The translations under genes were made by a program, and so were the position numbers. The notes under the pieces are model-generated. The model saw only the letters and a list, made by a program, of their open reading frames with translations, did not search any database and was not told the DNA's origin. Positions 18,771-28,956 of a stretch of 64,000 bases of DNA are shown piece by piece (positions within the stretch are counted from its first letter, which is position 1; each line of letters opens with the position of its first letter). Source of the DNA: Parachlamydia acanthamoebae (GTDB lineage Bacteria > Chlamydiota > Chlamydiia > Chlamydiales > Parachlamydiaceae). The stretch lies in contig NZ_BAWW01000003.1 in the NCBI RefSeq assembly GCF_000875975.1, forward strand, positions 124,001-188,000, read 5' to 3'.

Positions 18771-20201
18771 TTAAAAGCACTGCTTAAGAGCTGCTTTAGC
18801 GGCATGATAGCCACACATACCATGAACGCCCCCTCCTGGAGGAGTTGAAGCAGAACAAATGTATAGTCCTTTACGCGGTGTTGAATAGGGCACTATTCTC
18901 GCAACCGGACGCGTGAATAGCTGTGTGAGGTCCTGTACGCCACCGTTGATATCCCCTCCCACATAATTGGCATTGTATTGCTCAAATTCTACAGCCGATT
19001 TGGTCGCTTTAGCCAGAATACAATCCTTAAATCCTGGAGCAAAACGTTCAATCTGTGCCTCAATAACCTCTGTCATATCCACGTTAGAGCCATTGGGAAC
19101 ATGACAGTAGGCCCAAGCTGTCTGCTTCCCCTTAGGAGCTCGAGTAGAATCAAATAAACTCTGCTGAGCAAGAATGATGTAAGGTTTTTGAGGGTGAACA
19201 TTCTCCCAAACTTCTCTTTCCGATTTGGCGATTTCATCAAGAGTTCCCCCAATATGTACTGTACCTGCACGTAAACACTCTTTCGCCTTCCAGGGAATTG
19301 ATTGACTCAACGCCCAATCCACTTTGAAAACGCCTGGTCCATAACGGTAGCTGGCTAGCTTACCCTTATAATGATCAGAAAGCTGATGATCTGCTATTTT
19401 TAATAATTGTTTTGGTGACACGTCGCAGAGGATTACCTGAGATGACGGAAGATCATCAATGCACTCAATATTTGTGTTTGTGTGAATTTCTCCTCCAAGA
19501 GAGCGAAAGAAAGATGCCAAAGCATTGGCAATATTTTGTGATCCCCCTTCAGGTAGTGGCCAGCCTGCCTTATGACCGAGTGTCCCTAGAATAAGACCAA
19601 AAGCAGATGTTAAGGAGCGCTCTAAAGGCATCATCGAGTGAGCTGCAAGCCCTCCAAAAAGACCGCGAGCCCGTTCCTCACGAAAAAATTGACATGCTAA
19701 GCTGTAGGCAGGTTGTAAGCATAATCCTGCAAACCAAGCCATTTGAATAGGGTGCTTCGGAAACCTTAAAGGTCCCAATAAATCATCAACAAGATTATCC
19801 CACTTTTGTACACAAGGCTCTAAAATGCGTCGATAAGCTGTTGCATCGAGACCTAATATTTCACTTGTTTTCTCGATGGAGCTTTCAAGAATTGCGACCG
19901 ATCCATCATCGAAAGGATGCGCCAAAGCAGCCGAAGGAAAAATCCATTTTAATCCGTGCTTTTCAAGAGGCAATGAACGGAAGAAGGGCGACCCCACTCC
20001 TAAAGGATGGATGGCCGAACAGACATCATGAACATATCCAGGCAGAGTAAGCTCGGCTGAGCGCATTCCTCCACCTATCGTATCTTTCGCTTCAAACATC
20101 CCTACGGAAAGACCGGCTTGGGCCAGTGTAATAGCCGCTGCAAAACCATTGGGTCCTGTTCCAATCACAACTGCGTCGTAATTTTTAGACATATTCCTCA
20201 T
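18771..20201 (-). CDS. NAD(P)/FAD-dependent oxidoreductase, phytoene-desaturase/PYROXD2-like
   Basis: A 476-residue flavoprotein of the amine-oxidase/CrtI superfamily. The FAD-binding Rossmann motif VVIGTGPNGFAAAITLA lies at the N-terminus, with an acidic F-E residue ending the second strand and GGGMRSAE after it. The C-terminal FAD contact is SASTPPGGGVHGMCGYHAA, which resembles human PYROXD2 and its bacterial relatives more than true carotenoid desaturases. No carotenoid genes are nearby. The start is ATG 20201 or ATG 20192 (MSKNYDAV), neither with ideal spacing. The substrate is unknown. Confidence 0.85.
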   Translation of the reverse strand: MRNMSKNYDAVVIGTGPNGFAAAITLAQAGLSVGMFEAKDTIGGGMRSAELTLPGYVHDVCSAIHPLGVGSPFFRSLPLEKHGLKWIFPSAALAHPFDDGSVAILESSIEKTSEILGLDATAYRRILEPCVQKWDNLVDDLLGPLRFPKHPIQMAWFAGLCLQPAYSLACQFFREERARGLFGGLAAHSMMPLERSLTSAFGLILGTLGHKAGWPLPEGGSQNIANALASFFRSLGGEIHTNTNIECIDDLPSSQVILCDVSPKQLLKIADHQLSDHYKGKLASYRYGPGVFKVDWALSQSIPWKAKECLRAGTVHIGGTLDEIAKSEREVWENVHPQKPYIILAQQSLFDSTRAPKGKQTAWAYCHVPNGSNVDMTEVIEAQIERFAPGFKDCILAKATKSAVEFEQYNANYVGGDINGGVQDLTQLFTRPVARIVPYSTPRKGLYICSASTPPGGGVHGMCGYHAAKAALKQCF

Positions 20202-20270
20202 ATTTTTTATGCTGATTTATGCGTAGCTAAGCACAAAAACATATTAAAACAAATTCTAAAAATAAAAAAA

Positions 20271-23200
20271 TTAACCTATTTCCTTGATTTCCTTGATTTC
20301 TAACTTATCAAAGGTCACCTCAACAATGGGATGTTGGCGAAGAAGCTTCAATCCTTCAGGCAATCTTTTTTTGCTGATCAATATCAGCAACCAATTGCAA
20401 ATTAAAAGACGACTTTGTTTCCTCTCTTCATGTGTTTTTCTGCAGGTCCAGGTTTTTAGAATAAATAAGAAGATCTGTTGCAGCATAAAAGCTTCATCAA
20501 TCGGTTGAAACGCAGCTTTTTCAGCTACCTGCATTAGCATGTTTTTTTCGTTTTCTGAATATGGTGAAAGGTGTGATAAAAATCTCTGAAACAAATCAAC
20601 GATAAAATAAAATTTTTCCAGATGATTGTCAAATACCTGTAAGTCTATTGTTTTATTGATAAATGCAATCATTTCAATACAAAAAAATCGGTTATTCTCC
20701 GAGTCTGTTGGTGCAATTTTTAAGCTTGCCTTAAGCATTGCATGAGAAAGCTCTATACAAAGTTTCGCAAAGCAGTCTCTTCCTTTAGCCGTTTCCTTTA
20801 GCGCTATTGTGCAGTTTTCTTTACCTATAAGAGCTGAAATAATGAATCGAAAAATCGGGACTTTGGACAAGCTACCCATAATCGTCATTCCGTGATTTTC
20901 TAACCATTCCCATAGTGGCTGGTAACACTCTAATAACAATTCATATCCATGACTATCGCGCTCTTCAGGGGGACGTCGCAAAATCACATTTTGCACATAC
21001 TGTAGAGAATCGCACGTGATAGTGAAGTGATCGATCGAATTAGCTGAAAGACGGATAAGGTTTTTCAATAATTGATTTTCAATCCACTGTGTGGCCTTTT
21101 CAAAACGAACGGGGTCCTTTTCCTCTTTTATTCCCTGGATTTTATTAACCATCATCTTGAATTTTCTTTTCAGAACCGTTTCTTTTCTCAGTGCAAGCAT
21201 TTTTCCGAACTCATTCTGCCAATGATTAATTTTTGATAATCTTAATATTTTTTCTTCGGAAGAAAGCTTTGTTTCACGTGTTTTTCCAAAATCAAGAAAC
21301 AGTAATGGGAAAAACACGTCCTGATAGGCATCTAGATTTCCAGCAGCCATGGAAGATAACATGTGTTTTCCAAAGACATGTATTTTCTCATAAAATGAGT
21401 CGATGTTTCCTTGAAAAATACGTGCATGAAAAGCTCCCGTTAAGAGCAGAGCTCCTGATTCCAAAAATGTGGCAACATCCATTTCAAGGATATGAAAAAT
21501 TGTCTCAAAAATCCTTAAAGAGTCATCTTTTGCATACTTTGCAATCTTTTCAAATTCAGCGGAAATTAAATGGATTTCTTCTTTTCCTTTTAAGAAATTG
21601 AGAATAGATTCTAGAGTGTTAGCATAGACTTGCGCATTTTTATTCAGCAGTAAATGACCATGTTTAATAAATAACTCGGTTGCTCTATTCGCATCTAAAC
21701 CATTGATCAGCAATTGGATGGTATCTTCGAATATTTTGGTTTGTTCATGTTCGTTAATTTTCAAAATGACAGAACTTGGCCACTCTCTAAAACAGCATAA
21801 ATGCAAAAAGTTAAATGTTTTTGGCTGCAATTCTTTTAGCCCTTCAAACTCTTTTAGATTCCCATACAATTGAGCGATTTTTTCGAAGCATGCGTTATAC
21901 TTCTGACGATCCATCTTCGCTAGTAAATCCGCAAATTTCCCAAACAATTCGATACTCTTTGTCCGGATTTCTGCTTGGTCCGCTACAAAAAGAATTGAGC
22001 TCTCTATAAGGCTTGCTTTAGTAGATAAGGAAAATTTTGCACTGAAGGGACTTTTCGCTAATTTTTCAAGAAATTGATCAACAAGCGTAACCGATAAATC
22101 CTTGTCCTGAATTTTTTCTAATAAATACTTAAAATCGGAGAAGTAAGTCCGAGGAAAATTTTGCATACAAAAATACCCAACAGAACCAAAAAGTTGCACG
22201 GCTTTTTGCCGACTTGAATCGATGGGATGCTTTGCAAGGATAGGAAAAAGATCATTGATGATTTCCATTTTTCCTTTGTCGGAGATCAAAAATCCTTGAG
22301 GCCAATCTTGGTAACAATAGAAATAGAGTTTCTGAAAAACCTTTTCGGCCGTTTTAGGGAGTTCTAACTGAAAAAAAATTTCCCCTAATTGCATCTTCTT
22401 ACACAAAAATTCATTCATGTAGATCAGCTGATCAGCTAATGTCTCAATGATCTGTGCATATCTCACCCTGTTCTTTGGAGAAACTTCCTTTGAATCTAGA
22501 TAAACAAGCGTTCCTAGAAAATATTTTGCAATTCCCCATGCATGAGAATAATTTTTCTCTAAATTCTTCTTTTGAAGTGTTGAAAGCTCGAACATAATAT
22601 TCGCAAAGTCAAAAATGCGATCAAGTATGCTGGGATCATTGGCGCACGGGATAGGAGCTTGAAGATTTTTTTCCAATTTTTGAATATCTGATGAAGCAAT
22701 TAAATGAAAAACTCTCGTTTTTTGGTCTTCACTTGATAACCGTTCCCATTTGTAGAAATAGTTTTCAGGCTTCGTCGATTGCCTAATCCATAAAAGAGCA
22801 AATGTATCTAGATAGCGCCAAAATTGATCTTCTTGATTAATGAAAGAATCTACATCAAAGAGCATGCTAAAAAACTCTTTTAGTGCGCTAACCTTAAGCT
22901 TTGGGAGAGATTCAAATCTTGAAAAATGATCATAAAAAAGCCTTAAAGACTCTTTGCAGGGATTTTTCTCCATCAGTTTCACGATCGCTTTTCCAAATAA
23001 TTGATTGATTTGATTTGGCGCTAAGAATTTTTCCACAACAGAAGATTCAAAAAATGCGGACAAAAATTGAAGAGAAGGGGGTGTTTGAACCCAGTCTTCC
23101 AAAACGTGATAAGATTCACTCTCTTGAACAGAAAAAAAGTGTGTTTGCAAGTCGGAAAACATCGCTTTAATTTTTTTATTCGGATGTGAAGAACAAAGCT

Positions 23201-26200
23201 CCATGGCTTCAAAAATAAATTCTATTGCATATTTTTGCGTATAGAGACGAATAAGAACAGCCACCTCTTCAATGATTTGATGACTTTTTACTAACTCACT
23301 CACCGTTCGCGCTAATAAATCAATAAAAAGAGCCTCTTCCTCTGGCCCAGGAGATTCCATAAATCTCTTTTGCAAGGCATGGCATCCTTTGATAATCATG
23401 CATTCTTGAGTGTTATGTATTAAAAGTTTAACTGAGTCGATTGATAAAGCTTCTGGGTGGCTATTTTCCATCAAAATAGCCATGTGTTTATGCAATGTTA
23501 TCACATAAGCGAGAGGGTTCTTTTTTTGGATAAGCTTTAGCAAGTGAGAATAAAATTCTGCTTTTTTATCTTTTAAAAGTGGCTCATCAAAAAAAGCTGC
23601 AATACGCTTATCTTGCAGCCATTGCTCCGCTGAAAACCCTTTTTCTCTTTCTAAAAGAGACAAGCAACGCATCAAACAGGCGAATTTGTCTTGGGGAAAA
23701 GCCTTCAAAACATCGGAGTAAAGTACTCTTTCCTTAAAAGCATGCAAAAATTGATCTTTTATCTTCTCTGACCCAAAACGTTCTATTTTATGACATAAAT
23801 CCAACCAGGTTACGAAATTTGCGCAATTAGCGTGCTCAGTAATCTTTATATAAGTTTCTAGCTGATGAGGCTGGGGTTTGGTATTTTCTAAAAAATGCTT
23901 TAACAGCTTTTCTATACAGAAATCTAATTCTTTTAACATCTCTTCATTTCGCTCGATTAGATGAAAAACAAATTGAGGATGAGATTTTGTTAGACATTCT
24001 TCGACAAGTTGTTTCCAGGCAAATTCTCCATCTTTATCTACGCATTGTTTACTATAAAACGCATCAAATATTTTCTGAAAATCCCTCTCGTTGGAAGGTA
24101 TTAAATGATAACCCACTTTAAGTAAAACCGTAATTTGAGAAGGCGTTTGCGAATGTTGCAATAATTGGGCGCTCCAATGGTTCACAAATGTTACCTGAGA
24201 GAAATGCAATAAATGCGTGATCAAAGCTTCCACAATCTCAAAATTCACTTCCACACTGTTTCCTTGGACCATTACACCTTTATAGAGATGATGAAAGCCC
24301 AAAACTTCTTCTTTACTCAGATTGGGCTTTTTTAAAGATCGTAACGTGTGCTCTTCTAAACGCGTACGACTTTCACTTTTTAGAGTTTTAAAGCACTCCT
24401 GATTTACCACAAGCTGTACCACATCAAAAAACACCTGTTTTTTTGGCAATGACAAGCTATAAAAAAGCAAATGAACATGAAAATCTTGCACCACTTTTTT
24501 TAAAGGCTTTGATATCTGCTTATTATGTAAAAGATGCTTTAAACAATAATCAATGCATGAGGAGTACAAAAGGAAGGAATCTTGGCTCCAGATCTCTTTA
24601 AGCATCTCATGAAGAAATGAAGAAAACTGGGGAAGTTTATTGACATTTCCCATTTTTTGAATAATGCCAAAAATCCAGTCTATTTTATGTTCTCTCGTGA
24701 TCAAGTGAGCAAATGACTGACTAGATAAAAGTTTGAGAATGGTGTCGAATAACTTAGAATCTTTAAGATCCCCTTTGGATTCCATCAACTTTGAAAAGAA
24801 AAAGTAGATTATTTTTTTGGTTTTTTGAGATCCATCATTTTCCGAAAAGAATGATATGCCCAAAAGACTTTCAGCGGCAGAGAAAAAATGAGAGCCTGAG
24901 ATATCATCCTTAATCACATTTAACTCAACAGAAAGTAGCTCTTCTTTAGATAAATAGGGGGAATAATTCTGTGGCACCTTTCTGGCCGTAATTTTCCCCT
25001 TTTCATTCGTGAGGATAGATAAAACAAGCTGCCTAATTTGCCCATAACTAGATCCTGAAGGTGAGAATTTGCAAAGATCCGTCAAAACTTCTGCTTTGAT
25101 GAAATGATTTTTTGCTTCAATATGTTTAAACACATATTCTGCAAAAGCTAAGGCATCCTTTTGTCTCCATACTTTAAATGTTTTTCCCTCTCTCCATAAA
25201 GATAAACTTTCTTCAACTTCCGAATGACTAATTAACTCATTTAAAATGTCACGCCACATCTCGCTTTTAGAGTTTTTTTTCGTGAGAAGTGTTAATAGAG
25301 TATGTACATAAGATTTGTAACCTGAATGAAAAATCTTTTTTAAAAGTGGACTAACAATCGTCTCAAAATGCTCCTTAGCAGTTAGTAATTCATCATTAAG
25401 GTCGTGATTTTCAAAAAGAGGCTGGACTTGTTTCATAAATGCAAAAATGAAGTCTACAGGATGGTCTTTGATGTGGGATGAAAAATTTAAAAATAAATCT
25501 AAGTGGATTCTTTTGTATGCAACCTCCTGGAGATCGCAGAGTTTAAAGACTTCAAATGCTAACTCTACATTAGTCGACAACAAATGTTCGGCTAAGACAC
25601 GGATTAAATAGGTCTTTCTTTTTGTCTGAAGAGAATATTTTAAAATCCCAAAAGATAATTGCTGTAGTCGAGGGTCGTTGATGGAAGCCAATGCCTCCAT
25701 CCAAGCCTGCACAGAAGATGTTGATCGATGAAATATCTCAAATATATTCGCTACGAAGTTGAACCAAGGCTCAATTTTCGAAAAAAACAAAATATTTTCA
25801 AGCTGACATTCTAAAATTCTTTTCCTTTTTTGATTGCTTCTTTCATGAATAAAAGGAAATTGCTTGATCACGTTTTCTAACCCCATGAAAGAGGGAATAC
25901 ACGTTTGGCAAGCAGATAACAAGTAATAGTTTAAATGACTTAAAAAAGAATTTTCAGCAAATTCATGTTCCAGGATTGCCTCTTGCAAAGGCTTCAATAA
26001 TATTTTCATATGCTCCCGATATCCCGAAAGCTGAGAGCCTTCTGAAGCCAAAAAGCTGTTTTGCGGAAAATACGCATTCAAAACATGTATTAAGTAGCGA
26101 CTTATTTTTTTATCTTTCAATAGAGCTAAACATGTTTGGTAACCTTTTAATGGATCAAAACGAATGAAAACAGACTTGTTTTCCTCTTGAATTTTTACAA

Positions 26201-27659
26201 CAGGAAAACCTTCATGTTTGCTTAAGAAAATTTGGACACTGGATGCATTAAATTGCCCTCTTTTTACTCCAAGGGCTAACAATGCAAAGCACTGATGGAT
26301 TTGCGTCACATCGACAAACGAAATCCCTAACCGTACACCTTGATCTATTAATGCAAAAATTGAAAAATGATCATCCAGTGCATTGGGAATCGGCAATAAT
26401 TTCTTATAAATCTCATCCACAAGTATGGGCGAGACATGCTGACTAATACATAAACAAGCGTTGTAAGTCATGGCAAGAGCCATCACTTGATCATGCGGAT
26501 AATGTTTTTTTAAATAAGTCGAGATCTGCAAAGCATTTTCTATCGTTAAATTATCAGTGGCCCCGATAATGAATCGATCGGTAATTTGCCATGGCAAACT
26601 CTTTTTGCTTTTTTCGCTTTGTTGAATAAATTGAAATCCCTGTCCATAGTCTCTTCGGCCCATAGAAATCAAAGCAACGAGCTTAGAAAAAATATGATTA
26701 TTCATATTGTCTAAATTTTGTGCTTTCAAAACCCTTGTCAGAAAACAGATAATCCCTTGTAAGCCTCCTGCTGCATGGAATTCTCCATCATGAATATAAT
26801 GACCTCCATTCGGAATTAGGGGAGTGCCATTAACTTTATCTTCTACAATGGAATTCAGACGGATGCTAAATTTCGCGTCTAAAAAGCAATCGTTAGGTTG
26901 TGATACAAAAACAACATCACAGTCAACATTCTCGTCAACAGCCGGATTGGATGTTGCTCGCCGATTTGTCCAAGAAACCAATGAGAAGAAAGGGGCTTTA
27001 ATGCAAAAGTTGTTTAAACAGGCTTTTCGAACCAAATGTCTATATTTTTCATCCACCTGATCTTCTAAAAATTGCAAAACAGCATTTGTCCCTTCAGGTA
27101 AATTTTCAGAACGGGCCAAAAGAACCTGATAGTCGTCATCACAATCTTTTTGGCCTAACTCAGCACACAAATCAGGGTCTAATTGTGTTTTTCGATGATT
27201 TGTTAATTCCTCTAGAATTTTTGTAAAATAGGACTCGTCTAAAACCTTTTTCCTGACTCCGCTGCCTGCATAACAAATAATAGCCCCTTGCATATGCTTA
27301 AGCAGGGACTTGAATAGCTCTTGCATGCTAAAATCCTTAGAAGGCAATCCGCAAAGCTGATTTTTTCGATATAACTGCTGATAAAGCGCATCTAATTGTT
27401 TTTGTTCTAGTGCTAAGAGGCCAAAATTAAACCCTCTTCTGAACGGGATGGTTACCCATCCGTGGCGATCGATGTGATTCAACTCTTTTAAAATAGCAAT
27501 TGTTTGATCACAGCCATCTTCTTTCGGATAAAAATCTTCAAAAAAGATCGATTCACAAACTTGTTCTTCTAAAACTGGTTCTACATAACGACTCCCAATT
27601 GCCTGAACTTGAGAGGTTTGACTTACTGAATTGAAGAGAGTCTGTACAATTGGAATCAT
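20271..27659 (-). CDS. Giant helical protein of unknown function (2462 residues)
   Basis: An uninterrupted 7.4-kb frame without signal peptide or transmembrane segments. The first ~330 residues look like a mixed alpha/beta domain (CYAGSGVRKK near 130, DCDVVFVSQ near 250, PNGGHYIHDGEFHAAGG near 290). The remaining ~2100 residues are almost all amphipathic helices rich in Leu, Phe, Lys and Glu, resembling an alpha-solenoid (HEAT/ARM/TPR-like) without a clean repeat consensus. No family is recognised. ATG 27659 has no visible ribosome-binding site. The intact length argues for selection. A scaffold or a large host-directed effector is a guess only. Confidence 0.85.
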   Translation of the reverse strand: MIPIVQTLFNSVSQTSQVQAIGSRYVEPVLEEQVCESIFFEDFYPKEDGCDQTIAILKELNHIDRHGWVTIPFRRGFNFGLLALEQKQLDALYQQLYRKNQLCGLPSKDFSMQELFKSLLKHMQGAIICYAGSGVRKKVLDESYFTKILEELTNHRKTQLDPDLCAELGQKDCDDDYQVLLARSENLPEGTNAVLQFLEDQVDEKYRHLVRKACLNNFCIKAPFFSLVSWTNRRATSNPAVDENVDCDVVFVSQPNDCFLDAKFSIRLNSIVEDKVNGTPLIPNGGHYIHDGEFHAAGGLQGIICFLTRVLKAQNLDNMNNHIFSKLVALISMGRRDYGQGFQFIQQSEKSKKSLPWQITDRFIIGATDNLTIENALQISTYLKKHYPHDQVMALAMTYNACLCISQHVSPILVDEIYKKLLPIPNALDDHFSIFALIDQGVRLGISFVDVTQIHQCFALLALGVKRGQFNASSVQIFLSKHEGFPVVKIQEENKSVFIRFDPLKGYQTCLALLKDKKISRYLIHVLNAYFPQNSFLASEGSQLSGYREHMKILLKPLQEAILEHEFAENSFLSHLNYYLLSACQTCIPSFMGLENVIKQFPFIHERSNQKRKRILECQLENILFFSKIEPWFNFVANIFEIFHRSTSSVQAWMEALASINDPRLQQLSFGILKYSLQTKRKTYLIRVLAEHLLSTNVELAFEVFKLCDLQEVAYKRIHLDLFLNFSSHIKDHPVDFIFAFMKQVQPLFENHDLNDELLTAKEHFETIVSPLLKKIFHSGYKSYVHTLLTLLTKKNSKSEMWRDILNELISHSEVEESLSLWREGKTFKVWRQKDALAFAEYVFKHIEAKNHFIKAEVLTDLCKFSPSGSSYGQIRQLVLSILTNEKGKITARKVPQNYSPYLSKEELLSVELNVIKDDISGSHFFSAAESLLGISFFSENDGSQKTKKIIYFFFSKLMESKGDLKDSKLFDTILKLLSSQSFAHLITREHKIDWIFGIIQKMGNVNKLPQFSSFLHEMLKEIWSQDSFLLYSSCIDYCLKHLLHNKQISKPLKKVVQDFHVHLLFYSLSLPKKQVFFDVVQLVVNQECFKTLKSESRTRLEEHTLRSLKKPNLSKEEVLGFHHLYKGVMVQGNSVEVNFEIVEALITHLLHFSQVTFVNHWSAQLLQHSQTPSQITVLLKVGYHLIPSNERDFQKIFDAFYSKQCVDKDGEFAWKQLVEECLTKSHPQFVFHLIERNEEMLKELDFCIEKLLKHFLENTKPQPHQLETYIKITEHANCANFVTWLDLCHKIERFGSEKIKDQFLHAFKERVLYSDVLKAFPQDKFACLMRCLSLLEREKGFSAEQWLQDKRIAAFFDEPLLKDKKAEFYSHLLKLIQKKNPLAYVITLHKHMAILMENSHPEALSIDSVKLLIHNTQECMIIKGCHALQKRFMESPGPEEEALFIDLLARTVSELVKSHQIIEEVAVLIRLYTQKYAIEFIFEAMELCSSHPNKKIKAMFSDLQTHFFSVQESESYHVLEDWVQTPPSLQFLSAFFESSVVEKFLAPNQINQLFGKAIVKLMEKNPCKESLRLFYDHFSRFESLPKLKVSALKEFFSMLFDVDSFINQEDQFWRYLDTFALLWIRQSTKPENYFYKWERLSSEDQKTRVFHLIASSDIQKLEKNLQAPIPCANDPSILDRIFDFANIMFELSTLQKKNLEKNYSHAWGIAKYFLGTLVYLDSKEVSPKNRVRYAQIIETLADQLIYMNEFLCKKMQLGEIFFQLELPKTAEKVFQKLYFYCYQDWPQGFLISDKGKMEIINDLFPILAKHPIDSSRQKAVQLFGSVGYFCMQNFPRTYFSDFKYLLEKIQDKDLSVTLVDQFLEKLAKSPFSAKFSLSTKASLIESSILFVADQAEIRTKSIELFGKFADLLAKMDRQKYNACFEKIAQLYGNLKEFEGLKELQPKTFNFLHLCCFREWPSSVILKINEHEQTKIFEDTIQLLINGLDANRATELFIKHGHLLLNKNAQVYANTLESILNFLKGKEEIHLISAEFEKIAKYAKDDSLRIFETIFHILEMDVATFLESGALLLTGAFHARIFQGNIDSFYEKIHVFGKHMLSSMAAGNLDAYQDVFFPLLFLDFGKTRETKLSSEEKILRLSKINHWQNEFGKMLALRKETVLKRKFKMMVNKIQGIKEEKDPVRFEKATQWIENQLLKNLIRLSANSIDHFTITCDSLQYVQNVILRRPPEERDSHGYELLLECYQPLWEWLENHGMTIMGSLSKVPIFRFIISALIGKENCTIALKETAKGRDCFAKLCIELSHAMLKASLKIAPTDSENNRFFCIEMIAFINKTIDLQVFDNHLEKFYFIVDLFQRFLSHLSPYSENEKNMLMQVAEKAAFQPIDEAFMLQQIFLFILKTWTCRKTHEERKQSRLLICNWLLILISKKRLPEGLKLLRQHPIVEVTFDKLEIKEIKEIG

Positions 27660-27915
27660 AAACGTTCTAGGTATTTAAATAATGATGATTTAAAAGCATG
27701 AAGGATTTGAAAGAATGTCATTTTTTTCATACTTTGACTGATTTGCTCGAAAAAAAATAACAACATACATAAAAAACATCAATACTAAACAAACTGCCAC
27801 GATTTTAGAATATTAACTAGCATCAAAATAACCTATACGAATTACTAAAAATTAAGACTTGAATTTATGCAGATGAATTGAAAGAATAGGGAAAATTATA
27901 GCTTAGGATTACCCA

Positions 27916-28956
27916 ATGAAGCTTTTCTTACGAGCCCTTTTCTTCTTCAGCTGTCTTTCTCGATTATGTTTAGGCGAAATTTCAAATTCAATTATTCCTT
28001 TAATGGAACAGATTGAACAAGGAGAATCGCTTTCTCAATGGAAGTACTCACAGAACCAGTGGATAGAAATACAAGAGGGATTAGGACGCAAGGAAGAAAA
28101 AATACGGGTTGTTTCTTACAATATGCTGTTTAATTATATGGACAACCGTCTAGATGAGGTCCACCGCTGGCCAAATAGGTGCTCAAGAGTTGTGGAATTG
28201 ATTCAGGCGATAAATCCTGATTTAATAGGCTCCCAAGAATTGCAACAAGACCAAGTGGAAGATCTTTTAAGCTTTTTGGGAGATGAATACGCCTTCTATG
28301 GAAAGGGAACGTTAGATGGAAAAATGAAAGGAGAGGTCAACGGTATTTTCTATCGAAAATCCCGCTTTAATGTCGACAATGAATCTGTTTTGTTTATGTC
28401 CTCTACTCCTCATACACCAGGAAAAGATCCCTATTCCTTTGCCCGAACGTTGACCATTTTAGAACTAGAAGACTTTGTGACAGGCAAACGATTTGCCATT
28501 GCGAACGCCCATGTCGCATTTGGCTCGATTGATTCCAGGGATTACTCTGTTCGATTCATGGCCTCTCACATAAGCAAAATGGCAAAAAGATTACCTGTTA
28601 TTATCACAGCTGATTTGAATACGTTCCCCCATCGACAAGATATCAAAAAGTTCCCTGCTTACGATGGAGATTACCTACATCGTCTTCTTACATCTGCTGG
28701 GCTATTAAATGCGCAGAATACATCCCTTCTCGGTTTTTTAGGACCTTTATCGACTTATACAAATGATGACGGGGAAACAAAAAAAGGGGGATTTGATAAT
28801 CGTTTTCTAAGTACAGGAACTCCCGGCGTGTTTTTAGATCATGTCTACGTAGGAGGGGGAATTACGGTTCTCTTGCATGCCATTGAACCTGCAAAAGTTG
28901 ACCAACAATTCCCCTCAGATCATCTGCCCGTTATCGTTGATTTAATTGTCGATTAG
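27916..28956 (+). CDS. Secreted endonuclease/exonuclease/phosphatase family enzyme
   Basis: A 346-residue EEP-fold hydrolase with a signal peptide (about 1-20, LCLGE). All catalytic landmarks are visible: N in RVVSYNMLF, metal-binding E in GSQELQ, H in NAHVAFGS, D and N in TADLNTF, and the terminal D-H in SDHLPVIVD. The domain covers about 60-345. This fold includes DNase I, sphingomyelinases and inositol phosphatases; the sequence does not decide the substrate. Export suggests action on host nucleic acid, lipid or phosphoinositide. Its stop overlaps that of the convergent 1200-residue gene by four bases. Confidence 0.9.
   Translation: MKLFLRALFFFSCLSRLCLGEISNSIIPLMEQIEQGESLSQWKYSQNQWIEIQEGLGRKEEKIRVVSYNMLFNYMDNRLDEVHRWPNRCSRVVELIQAINPDLIGSQELQQDQVEDLLSFLGDEYAFYGKGTLDGKMKGEVNGIFYRKSRFNVDNESVLFMSSTPHTPGKDPYSFARTLTILELEDFVTGKRFAIANAHVAFGSIDSRDYSVRFMASHISKMAKRLPVIITADLNTFPHRQDIKKFPAYDGDYLHRLLTSAGLLNAQNTSLLGFLGPLSTYTNDDGETKKGGFDNRFLSTGTPGVFLDHVYVGGGITVLLHAIEPAKVDQQFPSDHLPVIVDLIVD

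Noticed and set aside
21270-21280. TGTTTCACGTG, an 11-base match to one side of a parS site
   Set aside because: The other half of the palindrome (AAACA) is absent, and it lies inside the 2462-residue coding region, so a working ParB site is not supported.
26830-27300. Nucleotidyltransferase-like GSG and DxD pieces in the N-terminal domain of the giant protein
   Set aside because: They are ~120 residues apart, whereas the hG[GS]...DhDh signature needs 9-13, so the family cannot be claimed.
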